Assembly (NCBI RefSeq): GCF_002285795.1
Contig: NZ_CP022961.1
Location: 1,426,001 to 1,490,000, forward strand
From: Plantactinospora sp. KBS50
Lineage (GTDB): Bacteria; Actinomycetota; Actinomycetes; Mycobacteriales; Micromonosporaceae
Length of the DNA stretch: 64,000 nt
Direction: 5' to 3'
The notes below the pieces were generated by a model. It saw only the letters and a program-made list of their open reading frames with translations, was not told the origin of the DNA and did no database searches. Below, piece after piece: positions 50,811 to 62,349 of this stretch; position 1 is the stretch's first letter; each line of letters begins with the position of its first letter. A program made the position numbers and the translations under genes.

Positions 50811-52679
50811 CTAGTCGGGCACCCGCCGGTAGGCGCCGTCGCTGGCCGAGGTGGCCATCGAGGCGTACGCGCGCAGCGCCGCGGAGACCGGGCGTTCCCG
50901 GTCGGTCGGCGTGTACGGCCGGTCGCGCTTCTCCTCGGCGATCCGGCGGGCCGCGAGCACCTCGTCCGGGACGTTGAGTACGACCGACCGGCCCGGAATG
51001 TCGATGACGATCTCGTCACCCTCGGCCACCAGCGCGATGAGCCCGCCGCCGGCCGCCTCGGGGGAGACGTGCCCGATGGACAGCCCGGAGGTGCCGCCGG
51101 AGAACCGGCCGTCGGTCAGCAGCGCACAGGACCGGCCGAGGCCGCGCCCCTTGAGGAACGAGGTGGGGTAGAGCATCTCCTGCATCCCCGGCCCGCCCTT
51201 GGGGCCTTCGTACCGGATCAGCACGACGTCGCCGGCCACCACCCGCCGGGCGAGGATCGCCTCGACGGCCGCCTCCTGGGACTCGAACACCCGGGCCGGC
51301 CCGCGGAACGTCAGGCACTCCTCGGGCACCCCGGCGGTCTTCACCACGCAGCCGTCCGGGGCCAGGTTGCCACGCAGGATCGCCAGCCCGCCGTCGGCGG
51401 AGTACGCGTGGGCGAGGTCCCGGATGCAGCCGTCGGCCGGATCGGTGTCCAGCGCGTCCCAGCGGTTGGTGGTGGAGAACGGCTCGGTCGTGCGCACCCC
51501 GCCCGGCGCCGCCGCGAACAGTTCGTTCGCCGCCGCGGTGGCCCGGCCGCCCCGGATGTCCCAGTCGGCGAGCCAGGCGTCCAGCGAGTCGGCGTGCACC
51601 GCGTGCACGTCGCGGCGCAGCAGTCCGGCGCGGTCCAACTCGCCGAGGATGGCGGGGATGCCGCCGGCCCGGTGCACGTCCTCCATGTGGTACTTCGGCG
51701 AGTTCGGCGCGACCTTGGCCAGGCAGGGCACCCGGCGGGAGATCTCGTCGATGTCGACCACCCCGAAGTCGAGTTCCGCCTCGCGGGCCGCGGCCAACAG
51801 GTGCAGCACGGTGTTGGTGGAGCCGCCCATCGCCACGTCCAGCGCGATGGCGTTCTCGAAGGCGGCCCGGGAGGCGATCGAGCGGGGCAGCACCGAGGCG
51901 TCGTCCCCGTCGTACCAGCGACGGGCCAGCGCCACGGCGGTCCGGCCGGCCTCGACGAACAGCGACCGGCGCGCGGCGTGGGTGGCCAGCGTCGAACCGT
52001 TGCCGGGCAGGGCCAGGCCGATCGCCTCGGTCAGGCAGTTCATCGAGTTCGCGGTGAACATGCCCGAACAGGATCCGCAGGTCGGGCACGCGGAGCGTTC
52101 GATCTCCCCGAGTTGGCCGTCGCCGACCGCGTCGTCCGAGGAGGCGATCATCGCGTCGATCAGGTCGAGCTTGCGGCCGGTGGTGGTGGAGACCACCCCG
52201 TCGACCACGGCCAGCCCGTCGACCTTGCCGGCCTCCATCGGGCCACCGGAGACGAACACGGCGGGGATGTTCAGCCGCAGCGCCGCCAGCAGCATGCCGG
52301 GGGTGATCTTGTCGCAGTTGGAGATGCACACCAGGACGTCCGCGCAGTGCGCGTTGACCATGTACTCCACCGCGTCGGCGATCAACTCGCGGCTGGGCAG
52401 CGAGTAGAGCATGCCGCCGTGGCCCATCGCGATGCCGTCGTCCACCGCGATCGTGTTGAACTCCCGGCCCACCCCGCCGGCCTCGGCGACCGCCTCCGCC
52501 ACCAGGCCACCGAGGTCCTTGAGGTGGACGTGTCCCGGTACGAACTGGGTGTAGCTGTTGGCGATGGCGACGATCGGCTTGCCGAAGTCGCTGTCGGTCA
52601 TCCCGGTGGCACGCCACAGCGCCCGGGCGCCGGCCATCGTCCGTCCGTGCGTGGAGGTCCTCGACCGCAGGTCAGGCAT
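50811..52679 (-). CDS. ilvD: Dihydroxy-acid dehydratase
   Basis: Dehydrates 2,3-dihydroxy-3-methyl acids to 2-keto acids, the third step of valine and isoleucine synthesis. The 622-residue protein shows iron-sulfur ligands in [14 protein letters not shown] (about 118-131) and [18 protein letters not shown] (about 193-210). The ATG at 52679 begins [20 protein letters not shown]. The open frame continues far upstream only because of codon bias. It lies apart from ilvBNC, on the other strand, but within 5 kb of it. Confidence 0.94.
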   Translation of the reverse strand: MPDLRSRTSTHGRTMAGARALWRATGMTDSDFGKPIVAIANSYTQFVPGHVHLKDLGGLVAEAVAEAGGVGREFNTIAVDDGIAMGHGGMLYSLPSRELIADAVEYMVNAHCADVLVCISNCDKITPGMLLAALRLNIPAVFVSGGPMEAGKVDGLAVVDGVVSTTTGRKLDLIDAMIASSDDAVGDGQLGEIERSACPTCGSCSGMFTANSMNCLTEAIGLALPGNGSTLATHAARRSLFVEAGRTAVALARRWYDGDDASVLPRSIASRAAFENAIALDVAMGGSTNTVLHLLAAAREAELDFGVVDIDEISRRVPCLAKVAPNSPKYHMEDVHRAGGIPAILGELDRAGLLRRDVHAVHADSLDAWLADWDIRGGRATAAANELFAAAPGGVRTTEPFSTTNRWDALDTDPADGCIRDLAHAYSADGGLAILRGNLAPDGCVVKTAGVPEECLTFRGPARVFESQEAAVEAILARRVVAGDVVLIRYEGPKGGPGMQEMLYPTSFLKGRGLGRSCALLTDGRFSGGTSGLSIGHVSPEAAGGGLIALVAEGDEIVIDIPGRSVVLNVPDEVLAARRIAEEKRDRPYTPTDRERPVSAALRAYASMATSASDGAYRRVPD

Positions 52680-52847
52680 ACCACCCAGTCTGGCACCGGC
52701 GTGGTCACGGTGCGACCACCCGGGTGCCGACCCGCCCACCACGCGGGATGGCGGGGCCGCCCGGCGGGACGGCTCCGATGGATACGACCCGGGAACAACG
52801 CGCGTGCCCGGTTTCCGTGCGTGGCACCGATCCGGCAGAGTTGGGTT

Positions 52848-55409
52848 GTGCACCCACTTCCGGTCGTGGTGACCATCGCCGTCGGTGGCGGGTCGGTCGC
52901 CACGATCGCCACCGTCCTGCTGTTCCGGGCGGCGCGGCGGGCGGTTCCGGTCGGCCCGGCGCCGGCCGGCCCGCACCCGCTTGAGCATCCGGGTGCGGTC
53001 GCCGCCTGCCGCTGGCTGGCCGCCGGTGCCGCGGTCACCACCCTCACCACGGTGGCCGGGCTGGGCGTGCTGGCCGGGCTGGGCGCGGACTGGTCGGATC
53101 ACCACCGGGAGCGGGCGCTGCTGGCCTCCGTGGTGGCGATCGGCTGCACGGTCGGCGGCGCGGTGCTGTGGGCCGGGCTGCTGCGGTTTCCGCACCTGAT
53201 CCGCGGCGCCGCGGTCGCCACCCGGCTGGCGCTGGACGGCGTCATCGTGGCGGCCGCGCTGTGGTTCGTCGGCTGGGTGCTGCTCAGCCGGCCGACCCGG
53301 CTGCTCGGCGCCGCCACCCCGGTGCCCGGCCCGGCCATCCTGGTGGCCACGATCACCACGGCCGGCGGGGCCGGCCTGGCGGCCATGGTGATCCTGCGGG
53401 CCGGCCGGCCGCGGACCCGGTCCGTGCTGGCCGGCGTCGGCGTCACCCTCACGGCCCTGGCCGGCCTGCTGCTGTCCGCGGGCATCGGCCAGTCCGGCCC
53501 GGTCGCCACGGCGGTCGGCGCCGTGCTCGCGCCGGGCGGGCTGCTGCTGCTGGCGCTGGCCGCCCGCACCACCGAGGTGCTGGACGAGACCGGCGTGGAC
53601 GTGATGCTGCGCGGCACCGGGTACGCGTTCCTGCCGATGATCGGGCTCAGCCTGGCGGCCTGTTACCACGAGGCGGTCGGCGGCACCTTCTCCGGAGCGG
53701 TGGTGGCGGCCGGGGTGGTCGAGGGGTTCGCCCTGGTCTCCCGGCACTCGCTGGCGCTGCGCCAGGTGCGCGGCTACGCCAACCGGCTCGTCGAGCGCGA
53801 GGCGCACTTCCGGGAGTTGGCGCACACCGACCCGCTCACCGGGCTGGCGAACCGGCGCGGGCTGCTGCGCGCGCTGCACGAGGAGCTTTCGCCCGCGCCG
53901 GTGGTGCTGCTCGGACTCGACCTGGACGGGTTCAAGGTCGTCAACGACATGCGCGGTCACGACGTCGGCGACGCCGTGCTCGTCGAGGTGGGGCAGCGGC
54001 TGCGCCGCACCCTCGGGCCGGGGCACGTGCCGGCCCGGCTGGGCGGGGACGAGTTCGCGGTGCTGCTGCGCGGCGATCCGGCCGGGGCGCAGCGGATGGC
54101 CGAACGGCTGCTGCTGGCGCTCGGCGGGGCGTACCAGAGCGCGGAGGGGCCGGTCTACCTGTCGGTGAGCATCGGCGTGGCCGTCCGGTCCGGCTCCGGC
54201 GCGGTGGAGGACCTGCTCCGGCACGCCGACCTGGCGCTGCGCTACGCCAAGCAGCGCGGCAAGAACCGGGTCGAGCGGTACGACGCCGGCCACGAGGACC
54301 GGCTGCGCCGGCGTACCACGCTGGAGCACGAACTGCGCGGCGCGATCGGCCGGGACGAGCTGTGGCTGGCCTTCCAGCCGGTGGTGGCGGTGCCCTCGGT
54401 GCGCCCGGTGGGTGCCGAGGCGCTGCTGCGGTGGGAGCACCCCACCCTCGGGTCGGTCCGGCCGGACGAGTTCATCCCGCTGGCCGAGGAGTGCGGGATG
54501 ATCGCCGACCTGGGGGCGTGGGTGCTGCACCGGGCCTGCCACCAGCTCTCCGTGTGGCTGGCCGACGGGCACGACGTCTGGGTGTCGGTGAACGTCTCGC
54601 CGCGGGAGCTGCACCGGCCCGAGTACGTCCGGCAGGTCACCGAGGCGCTGCGGATGCACCGGGTGCCGGCGCAGCGGCTGGTGCTGGAGGTGACCGAGCA
54701 CGCCGTCGCCACCGACCTGGACGAGCTGATCGACCGGCTCACCGCGCTGCGCGCGATCGGCGTACGGGTCGCGCTGGACGACTTCGGCGCCGGCTACTCC
54801 TCGCTGGGTCAGCTGCGCCGGTTGCCCATCGACATCCTGAAGATCGACCACAGCCTGGTCACCGATCCGGAGCCCGAGCCGAACGGCGCGATCCGCAGCG
54901 TGGCCGCGGTCGGGATGGTCGACATGGTGATGCGGCTCGGGCACCGGCTGGGCCTGGAGGTGATCGCCGAGGGGGTGACCACGCCGACCGAGCTGGCGGC
55001 GGTGGTGGCGGCCGGCTGCCGGTTCGGGCAGGGGCTGCTGTTCGGCTGGGGCGTGCCGGCGGAGCACCTGGCGGCCCAGTTGGAGGCGGCTTCGGCGCGT
55101 ACCGGCGAGGGGCCGCGGGCGGACGGGGTCGCGGTGCCGCCCCGCTCGCCGGTGGACGAGGTGATCGTGGCGTCGGCGCAGGGGGTCACCGTGGTCCCGG
55201 TGTCACCGGTAGGGGTGCCGCAGGCGGGGCCGCCGGAGAGCCCCACCGGGGCGCCGGTCGCGCCGGTCGCCGCCGCTCCGGCCCTGGCCGGGGGCGGTGA
55301 GGACGGTCCGGTCCGGCCGTCGCAGCGCGGCGCCGGGTCCACCGGAGCGACGCGTTCTGTCCAAGATGTGGGAGCAGTTGACTCAGGGCGTGAGATGCGT
55401 CAGGCTTGA
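52848..55409 (+). CDS. Second membrane-bound GGDEF-EAL protein
   Basis: The 853-residue protein has an N-terminal block of eight or nine membrane helices (about 1-295), then GGDEF ([16 protein letters not shown] intact at 399-403) and EAL (EALLRWEHP from about 524; [23 protein letters not shown]). Both active sites look complete. A disordered tail of about 85 residues (Pro/Val/Ala-rich) ends the protein. The N-terminal part differs from that of the GGDEF-EAL protein at 26.7 kb, so the two sense different signals. GTG at 52848 has no clear ribosome-binding site. Its 3' end holds the ilv leader promoter. Confidence 0.88.
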   Translation: MHPLPVVVTIAVGGGSVATIATVLLFRAARRAVPVGPAPAGPHPLEHPGAVAACRWLAAGAAVTTLTTVAGLGVLAGLGADWSDHHRERALLASVVAIGCTVGGAVLWAGLLRFPHLIRGAAVATRLALDGVIVAAALWFVGWVLLSRPTRLLGAATPVPGPAILVATITTAGGAGLAAMVILRAGRPRTRSVLAGVGVTLTALAGLLLSAGIGQSGPVATAVGAVLAPGGLLLLALAARTTEVLDETGVDVMLRGTGYAFLPMIGLSLAACYHEAVGGTFSGAVVAAGVVEGFALVSRHSLALRQVRGYANRLVEREAHFRELAHTDPLTGLANRRGLLRALHEELSPAPVVLLGLDLDGFKVVNDMRGHDVGDAVLVEVGQRLRRTLGPGHVPARLGGDEFAVLLRGDPAGAQRMAERLLLALGGAYQSAEGPVYLSVSIGVAVRSGSGAVEDLLRHADLALRYAKQRGKNRVERYDAGHEDRLRRRTTLEHELRGAIGRDELWLAFQPVVAVPSVRPVGAEALLRWEHPTLGSVRPDEFIPLAEECGMIADLGAWVLHRACHQLSVWLADGHDVWVSVNVSPRELHRPEYVRQVTEALRMHRVPAQRLVLEVTEHAVATDLDELIDRLTALRAIGVRVALDDFGAGYSSLGQLRRLPIDILKIDHSLVTDPEPEPNGAIRSVAAVGMVDMVMRLGHRLGLEVIAEGVTTPTELAAVVAAGCRFGQGLLFGWGVPAEHLAAQLEAASARTGEGPRADGVAVPPRSPVDEVIVASAQGVTVVPVSPVGVPQAGPPESPTGAPVAPVAAAPALAGGGEDGPVRPSQRGAGSTGATRSVQDVGAVDSGREMRQA
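55378..55406 (+). promoter_or_regulatory. Probable promoter of the ilvBNC leader transcript
   Basis: TTGACT (55378-55383), a 17-bp spacer and CAGGCT (55401-55406) lie inside the end of the GGDEF-EAL gene. Transcription would begin at about 55413-55414, at the ATG of the leader peptide, so the leader may be translated without a ribosome-binding site. Confidence 0.45.
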
Positions 55410-55413
55410 CCCC

Positions 55414-55449
55414 ATGTCGTCGACCCGGTCGGTCCGAGTACTTATTTGA
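55414..55449 (+). CDS. ilvBNC leader (attenuation) peptide
   Basis: An 11-codon frame reads [11 protein letters not shown] and stops with TGA right at the foot of a hairpin. Its last five codons include Val, Val, Leu and Ile, the three end-products of the pathway controlled by ilvBNC. This is the layout of a classic branched-chain amino acid attenuator. It has no Shine-Dalgarno sequence and is probably leaderless. Confidence 0.75.
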   Translation: MSSTRSVRVLI

Positions 55450-55508
55450 GCGCACTCTCGTGTGACGAGAGTGCGCTGGCCCCGTGCATCACGCACGAGG
55501 GCTTTTTT
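55450..55508 (+). terminator. ilvBNC attenuator: pause hairpin and intrinsic terminator
   Basis: Hairpin 1 is a perfect 11-bp stem (55450-55460 with 55466-55476). The terminator is a 9-bp stem with one bulged A (55479-55487 with 55493-55502) followed by six T residues (55503-55508), rare in this genome type. GTGCG at 55471-55475, in the right arm of hairpin 1, can pair with CGCAC at 55492-55496 of the terminator. A ribosome stalled at the Leu-Ile codons would cover the left arm and favour that antiterminator pairing. Confidence 0.75.
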
Positions 55509-55556
55509 GTTGCCCGGCCCCAGACCCGAGACCCGCACCCAAAGGCTGACACCGCC

Positions 55557-57419
55557 ATGACGCGACCCACACCAGAGACCATCGCCCAGCGAGCCCACGC
55601 CGCCCAGCCGGTGCCGGCCGTCGCCTCGCCCGCCACCGTGGCGGCGGCCGCGGCGGTACGCACCACATCCCCGGTCCAGCTCTCCGGCGCCGGCACGCTC
55701 GTCCGGTCGCTGGAGGCGCTCGGCGTGGACGTGGTCTTCGGCATTCCCGGCGGCGCGATCCTGCCGGCGTACGACCCGCTCTACGACTCCGCCGTGCGGC
55801 ACATCCTGGTCCGGCACGAGCAGGGCGCCGGGCACGCCGCCACCGGCTACGCGCAGGCCACCGGGAAGGTGGGCGTCTGCATCGCCACCTCCGGCCCGGG
55901 CGCGACCAACCTGGTCACCCCGATCGCCGACGCGTACATGGACTCGGTGCCGCTGGTGGCGATCACCGGGCAGGTGGCCCGGCCGCTGATCGGCTCGGAC
56001 GCCTTCCAGGAGGCGGACATCCAGGGCATCACGCTGCCGATCACCAAGCACAACTTCCTGGTCCAGACCGCCGAGGAGCTTCCGCGGATCCTGGCCGAGG
56101 CGTTCCACCTGGCCTCGACCGGCCGGCCGGGGCCGGTGCTGGTGGACGTCCCCAAGGACGTGCTCCAGGCGCAGACGACCTTCCGCTGGCCGCCCACGCT
56201 CGACCTGCCCGGCTACCGGCCGACGCTGCACCCGCACGGCAAGCAGATCCGGGAGGCCGCCCGGCTGATGGCCGCCGCCCGCCGCCCGGTGCTGTACGTC
56301 GGCGGCGGGGTGCTCAAGGGGCGGGCCACCGAGGGCCTGCGCCGGCTGGCCGAGCTGACCGGGATCCCGGTGGTGACCACGCTGATGGCCCGGGGCGCGT
56401 TCCCGGACTCGCACCGGCAGCACCTGGGCATGCCCGGCATGCACGGCACGGTGGCCGCGGTGTACGCGCTGCAACGCACCGACCTGATCATCGCGCTCGG
56501 CACCCGGTTCGACGACCGGGTGACCGGCAAGCTGGACTCGTTCGCCCCGGGCGCCAAGGTGGTGCACGCCGACATCGACCCGGCGGAGATCGGCAAGAAC
56601 CGGCACGCCGACGTGCCGATCGTGGGTGACGTGCGGCACGTGATCGACGAGCTGCTCACCGCGGTCGGCCAGGAGCGCTCCGGCGCGGTCGACCGGACCG
56701 AGTGGTGGGCGCAGCTGGACGATCTGCGTCGCCGCTACCCGCTGGGCTACGACGAGCCGGAGGACGGCACGCTCGCGCCGCAGCACGTGATCAAGCGGCT
56801 CGGCGAGATCGTCGGCCCGGACGCGGTGTACGTGGCCGGGGTCGGGCAGCACCAGATGTGGGCCAGCCAGTTCGTCTCGTACGAGAAGCCGCGCAGTTGG
56901 CTGAACTCCGGCGGCCTCGGCACCATGGGCTACGCCGTGCCGGCGGCCATGGGCGCCAAGGTGGGCCGGCCGGACGCGACCGTCTGGGCGATCGACGGGG
57001 ACGGCTGCTTCCAGATGACCAATCAGGAGCTGGCGACCTGCGCCCTGGAGGGCATCCCGATCAAGGTCGCCGTGATCAACAACGGCAATCTGGGCATGGT
57101 GCGCCAGTGGCAGACGCTCTTCTACGACCAGCGGTACTCGAACACGGAACTGGGCACCCACAAGCACCGGATCCCGGACTTCGTGAAGCTGGCCGAGGCG
57201 CTCGGCTGCGTGGGTCTGCGCTGCGAGAACGCGGCCGACGTGGACCGGACGATCGAGGCCGCGATGGCCGTCAACGACGCCCCCGTGGTGGTCGACTTCG
57301 TGGTCGGCAAGGACGCCATGGTCTGGCCCATGGTGGCCGCCGGCACCAGCAACGACGAGATCATGTTCGCTCGGGACGTGCGGCCGAACTTCGACGAGGA
57401 CGACGAGGTTCTCTCATGA
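55557..57419 (+). CDS. ilvB: Acetolactate synthase large (catalytic) subunit
   Basis: The TPP enzyme that condenses pyruvate with pyruvate or 2-ketobutyrate, the first common step to valine, leucine and isoleucine. The 620-residue protein has a 35-residue Ala-rich start, [16 protein letters not shown] (about 61-76), the TPP Glu in [15 protein letters not shown] (about 84-98), and the Mg/TPP motif [15 protein letters not shown] running to NNGNLGMV (about 481-515). It is the first gene of ilvBNC, behind the attenuator. ilvN follows after 55 bp. Confidence 0.94.
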   Translation: MTRPTPETIAQRAHAAQPVPAVASPATVAAAAAVRTTSPVQLSGAGTLVRSLEALGVDVVFGIPGGAILPAYDPLYDSAVRHILVRHEQGAGHAATGYAQATGKVGVCIATSGPGATNLVTPIADAYMDSVPLVAITGQVARPLIGSDAFQEADIQGITLPITKHNFLVQTAEELPRILAEAFHLASTGRPGPVLVDVPKDVLQAQTTFRWPPTLDLPGYRPTLHPHGKQIREAARLMAAARRPVLYVGGGVLKGRATEGLRRLAELTGIPVVTTLMARGAFPDSHRQHLGMPGMHGTVAAVYALQRTDLIIALGTRFDDRVTGKLDSFAPGAKVVHADIDPAEIGKNRHADVPIVGDVRHVIDELLTAVGQERSGAVDRTEWWAQLDDLRRRYPLGYDEPEDGTLAPQHVIKRLGEIVGPDAVYVAGVGQHQMWASQFVSYEKPRSWLNSGGLGTMGYAVPAAMGAKVGRPDATVWAIDGDGCFQMTNQELATCALEGIPIKVAVINNGNLGMVRQWQTLFYDQRYSNTELGTHKHRIPDFVKLAEALGCVGLRCENAADVDRTIEAAMAVNDAPVVVDFVVGKDAMVWPMVAAGTSNDEIMFARDVRPNFDEDDEVLS

Positions 57420-57474
57420 CCGAACGCACCGGGCGCAGCGAGGGCCGTGAGGGCGTGGCGAAGGAGATCCGGCA

Positions 57475-57990
57475 ATGACCATTCACACCCTCTCCGTCCT
57501 GGTGGAGAACAAGCCGGGCGTGCTGGCCCGGGTGGCGGGGCTGTTCTCCCGGCGCGGATTCAACATCGACTCGTTGGCCGTGGGGGAGACCGAGAACCCC
57601 GAGGTCTCCCGGATCACGATCGTGGTCAACGCCGAGACCTCGCCACTGGAGCAGGTCACCAAGCAGCTCAACAAGCTGGTCAACGTACTGAAGATCGTGG
57701 AGCTGGATCCGGTGGTCTCGGTGGCTCGGGAACTTCTGCTGGTCAAGGTGCGGGTCGACCGGTCCGCCCGGTCCCAGGTGCTGGAGACCGTGGACCTGTT
57801 CCGGGCGCGTGTCGTGGACGTCTCCCCGGAGACCCTCACGATCGAGGCCACCGGCACGCCCGACAAGCTGGAAGCGCTGCTGCGCGACCTCGAACCGTTC
57901 GGCATCAAGGAGATGGTCCAGTCCGGGCTGGTGGCGATCGGCCGGGGCTCCCGGTCCATCGCCGCCGGCCCCGCGCTGCGGGCCGCGTGA
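57475..57990 (+). CDS. ilvN: Acetolactate synthase small (regulatory) subunit
   Basis: The 171-residue regulatory subunit gives valine feedback control and activates IlvB. Seen: the ACT domain from HTLSVLVENKPGVLARVAGL (3-22) with FNIDSLAVG, and a second C-terminal ACT-like half (LLVKVRVD... to about 160). Spacing and order match Rv3003c-Rv3001c. It ends 40 bp before ilvC. Confidence 0.94.
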   Translation: MTIHTLSVLVENKPGVLARVAGLFSRRGFNIDSLAVGETENPEVSRITIVVNAETSPLEQVTKQLNKLVNVLKIVELDPVVSVARELLLVKVRVDRSARSQVLETVDLFRARVVDVSPETLTIEATGTPDKLEALLRDLEPFGIKEMVQSGLVAIGRGSRSIAAGPALRAA

Positions 57991-58015
57991 CCGGCGAGCC
58001 ACCCGGCCGCCGTAG

Positions 58016-59044
<1,029 letters not shown>

Positions 59045-59568
59045 CCGGTCCGCCGGTCCGGTCCGCCGGTCCGTTCCGGGGCCGGTGTTCCCCGCCGAGA
59101 AGCCGTTGATCAAGGCGTTTGTGCCGCGGTAAGCGCTTACCGTGGTCACAGACGCCTTGATCAATGTGCCTGTGGCCGCGATTCGACGGCGATCCGGCCG
59201 CGATCCGGCCGCGGTCGGACCGGGGCGGGGGCGCGATCGGACCGGGGCGGGGGGCGCGGCCCGGTGTGCGGGATGCGGGCGCGGGGTCGGTGCGGCGACC
59301 GGCCCGGAGCGCGGGCCGTTGGTGATCTTGCGCGTGATGTCGGGTTTGTGAGGGCGCTCACCCGGGCTGCCCGGTCGGGGTGGTGGCGGCCTACGATCGG
59401 CGGTGAGCGCGCCGGCCCGGGTCGGCGCCGTCACCCGAGATTCTCCACTGGCACACGGATCGGCCCGGTGACACCGCGCGGTGCTGCCCGGCCTGTGACA
59501 TGGACCGGTGTGGGGTGCAGAGCTGCGCTCCCGCCGCCGACCCATCCAGACGACATCTACGAGGACCA
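59045..59568. other. Long ilvC-serA intergenic region
   Basis: The 524-bp gap holds a 59-bp palindrome (59106-59164), a G+C-rich stretch of short direct repeats at about 59186-59262 (CGATCCGGCCG twice; a 22-bp unit around CGGACCGGGGCGGGG twice), and then the serA leader. I see no protein-coding frame with good composition. The length suggests serA has its own promoter. Confidence 0.6.
59106..59164. repeat. 59-bp near-perfect palindrome
   Basis: The outer arms TTGATCAAGGCGTTTGTG (59106-59123) and CACAGACGCCTTGATCAA (59147-59164) are inverted repeats with a single mismatch. The centre has a perfect 16-bp palindrome, CGGTAAGCGCTTACCG (59127-59142). It could be a terminator of ilvC, a LacI-type operator (GTAAGCGCTTAC) or a dispersed REP-like element. 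Confidence 0.7.
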
Positions 59569-61170
59569 ATGACTCCTGTCGTACTGATCGCCGAAGAACT
59601 CGCTCCCGCCGCCATTGACGTGCTTGCCCACGATTTCGACGTACGGCACGTGGACGGCACCGACCGCCCGGCACTGCTGGCCGCGCTCGCCTCCGCCGAC
59701 GCGGTGATCGTGCGCAGCGCCACCCAGATCGACGCCGAGGCGGTGGCCGCGGCCACCCGACTCAAGGTGGTGGCCCGGGCCGGTGTCGGGCTGGACAACG
59801 TGGACGTGCCGGCCGCCACCGCCCGCGGAATCATGGTGGTCAACGCGCCCACCTCCAACATCGTGTCGGCCGCCGAGCAGGCCGTCGCGCTGCTGCTGGC
59901 GGTGGCCCGGCACACCGCGAGCGCCAGCTCGGCGCTGAAGGCCGGTGAGTGGAAGCGGTCCCGGTACACGGGCGTCGAGGTGCAGGGCAAGACCGTGGGC
60001 GTGGTCGGGCTCGGCCGGATCGGCGTGTTGTTCGCGCAGCGGATGGCGGCGTTCGGCACCCGGCTCATCGCGTACGACCCGTACATCCAGCCGGCCCGCG
60101 CGGCCCAGCTCGGTGTCCGGCTGGTGGGGCTGGACGAACTGCTGCGGGACAGCGACTTCATCTCGATCCACCTGCCCAAGACGCCCGAGACGGTCGGCCT
60201 GATCGGCGAGAAGGAGCTGTCGATCGTCAAGCCCGGCGTGCGCATCGTCAACGCCGCCCGCGGCGGCCTGGTGGACGAGGAGGCCCTGGCGCACGCCCTG
60301 GCCGAGGGCCGGGTCGGTGGCGCCGGCATCGACGTGTACGCCAAGGAGCCGTGCACGGCGTCGCCGCTGTTCGCCTTCGACAACGTGGTCGCCACCCCGC
60401 ACCTGGGCGCCTCCACGGCCGAGGCGCAGGACAAGGCCGGGCTCGCGGTGGCCCGCAGCGTCAAGCTCGCGTTGCAGGGCGAGTTCGTCCCGGACGCGGT
60501 GAACGTGCAGGCCGGCGGCGTGGTCGCCGAGGACGTCCGGCCGCTGCTGCCGCTGGCCGAGAAGCTGGGCAAGGTCTTCACGGCCGTCGCCGGGCAGGTC
60601 GCCGCGAGCGTGACCGTGGAGGTCCGGGGCGAGATCGTCGAGAACGACGTGTCGGTGCTGCGGCTCGCGGCCACCAAGGGCCTCTTCACCTCGGTGGTGG
60701 AGGAGCAGGTCAGCTACGTCAACGCCCCGCACCTGGCCGCGGACCGCGGCGTCGAGGTGGAGCTGTCGGCGATCGCCGAGACCAGCGAGCAGCCCAACCT
60801 GGTGACGGTACGCGGCGCCCTGCCGGACGGCCGGACCGTCAGCGTCTCGGGCACCGTGGTGGGCGGCCCGGGTGGCCGCGACGTGGTGAAGCTGACCGAG
60901 GTGGACGGCTTCGACCTGGAGCTGGGCGCCGAGGGCATCCTGCTGTTCTTCCGGTACGCGGACCGGCCCGGTGTGGTCGGCACGGTGGGCTCGATCCTCG
61001 GCGAGGCCGGGGTCAACATCGCGGCCATGCAGGTGGCCCGGCGGGAGGCCGGCGGCGAGGCGCTGATGACCCTCACCGTCGACTCGGCGGTCGGGGTCGA
61101 GCTGCTCGACTCGGCGGCCGCCTCGATCGGTGCCACCGCCGCGAGCGCCGTGGACCTGCGCGACGAGTAG
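59569..61170 (+). CDS. serA: D-3-phosphoglycerate dehydrogenase
   Basis: The first step of serine synthesis, oxidising 3-phosphoglycerate with NAD+. The 533-residue protein matches the long actinobacterial type. Seen: VVGLGRIGVLFAQRM (about 144-158), catalytic Arg in NAARGGLVDEE (about 228-238), Glu in DVYAKEPC (about 257-264), His in TPHLGAST (about 277-284), an intervening domain (about 320-455) and a C-terminal ACT domain for serine feedback (about 460-533). ATG at 59569. It converges with a citrate synthase remnant across a strong terminator. Confidence 0.95.
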   Translation: MTPVVLIAEELAPAAIDVLAHDFDVRHVDGTDRPALLAALASADAVIVRSATQIDAEAVAAATRLKVVARAGVGLDNVDVPAATARGIMVVNAPTSNIVSAAEQAVALLLAVARHTASASSALKAGEWKRSRYTGVEVQGKTVGVVGLGRIGVLFAQRMAAFGTRLIAYDPYIQPARAAQLGVRLVGLDELLRDSDFISIHLPKTPETVGLIGEKELSIVKPGVRIVNAARGGLVDEEALAHALAEGRVGGAGIDVYAKEPCTASPLFAFDNVVATPHLGASTAEAQDKAGLAVARSVKLALQGEFVPDAVNVQAGGVVAEDVRPLLPLAEKLGKVFTAVAGQVAASVTVEVRGEIVENDVSVLRLAATKGLFTSVVEEQVSYVNAPHLAADRGVEVELSAIAETSEQPNLVTVRGALPDGRTVSVSGTVVGGPGGRDVVKLTEVDGFDLELGAEGILLFFRYADRPGVVGTVGSILGEAGVNIAAMQVARREAGGEALMTLTVDSAVGVELLDSAAASIGATAASAVDLRDE

Positions 61171-61191
61171 CGGCGGGCAGCCCTTCCCGGT

Positions 61192-61241
61192 GACCGGCCC
61201 CCGTGGTGCCGCCCCAGGCGGCGGGACCACGGGGGCCGGTC
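61192..61241. terminator. Bidirectional terminator after serA
   Basis: A perfect 16-bp outer stem (61192-61207 with 61226-61241) encloses a second small stem. It lies between two convergent genes. Confidence 0.8.
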
Positions 61242-61260
61242 TTCGTGCCGGGGGACTCCG

Positions 61261-62349
61261 CTACCGGGTGGCCGGCACGGGCTGTGCGGGCGCGGGGCCG
61301 ACGTACCGGGCCGCCGGACGGATGATCTTGCTGTCCTGCGCCTGCTCCAGCACGTTGGCGCACCAGCCGATCACCCGGCTGGCGGCGAAGGTCGGGGTGA
61401 ACATCTCCCGCGGCAGCCCGCAGAGTTCCATCACGACGCCGGCGTAGAACTCCACGTTGGTGTGCAGTTCCCGGCCGGGCTTCAGCTCGGCCAGCAGCTC
61501 CAGCACCCGCCGCTCCACCGTCACGGCGAAGTCGACCAGGTCGCCGCCGAGCGACCCGGCGATCTCCCGCAGCATCCGCGAGCGGGGATCCTCGGTGCGG
61601 TAGACGGGGTGGCCGAAGCCCATGATGCGCTCGCCGGCCAGCACCCGGTCCCGGATCCAGTCGTCGACGCGGTCCGGGGTGCCGATCGCGTCGAGGGTGT
61701 CCAGCGCCCGGCTGGGCGCCCCGCCGTGCAGCGGCCCGGAGAGCGCGCCGAGCGCACCGCAGAGGCAGGCCGCCAGGTCGGCGCCGGTCGAGGCGATGAC
61801 CCGGGCGGTGAAGGTGGAGGCGTTGAAGCCGTGGTCGATGGTGGAGATGAGGTACCGCTCGATGGCCCGGGCGTGCGCCGGCTCGGGTTCCCGACCGGTG
61901 AGCATGTAGAGGTAGTTGGCGGCGTACCCGAGGTCGTCCCGCGGTTGCACCGGTTCCGCGCCGGTGCGCAGCCGGTGCAGCGCGGTGAGCAGGGTGGGGG
62001 TGAGCGCGCAGGCGGCGAGCGCGTCGGCGCGCCGGGTGGCCGGGTCGGTGTCCAGCAGCGGGCGCATCCCGTGGATCGGGCCGGCCAGCGACAGCGCGGT
62101 GCGCAGCCCGTCCAGCGGGCTGGTGCCGGTGTCCCGGGCGATCGGGGGCAGCAGCGGCCGGAGCGCGTCGGGGATCCGGCGCAGCGGGGCGATCTCGGCC
62201 GCGAACGCCGACCAGCCGGCCGGGTCCGGCAGCTCGCCGTCGATGAGCAGTGCCCAGACGTCCTCCAGGGTGCAGGCGGTGGCCAGCTCGATCGCGGAGT
62301 ACTGCCGGTAGTGGTAGAAGCCCTCCCGGCCGCGTCGACCCGGGCGCAC
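61261..62349 (-). pseudogene. Citrate synthase 2 (CitA-like), 5' end missing
   Basis: About 350 residues of a type-2-like citrate synthase are intact from GFYHYRQYSAIELA to the C-terminus. Seen: GPLHGGAPSRAL and GFGHPVYRTEDPRSRM (the two active-site His regions) and TNVEFYAGVVMELCGLPREMFTPTF (Asp position replaced by Glu, common in this subgroup). Homology stops at about 62,322-62,331; normal proteins have some 20-30 more N-terminal residues. Beyond that point the sequence belongs to an oppositely oriented citrate synthase. A GTG at 62349 could serve as a start, so a near-complete enzyme might still be made. Confidence 0.75.

Noticed and set aside
48864-52847. Plus-strand open frame upstream of the second GGDEF-EAL protein
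   Set aside because: It overlaps the ArsR, SulP and ilvD genes out of frame and has no hydrophobic or domain signal; only sequence from about 52,848 on is real.
50811-55067. A 1418-codon minus-strand frame ending in ilvD
   Set aside because: Only the part from the ATG at 52679 is IlvD. The rest is antisense to the second GGDEF-EAL gene and has shadow composition.
62325-62345. GTCGACCCGGG at the citrate synthase junction read as a cloning polylinker
   Set aside because: SalI and SmaI sites side by side resemble vector sequence, but such 11-mers arise by chance in 73% G+C DNA and no further vector sequence follows.
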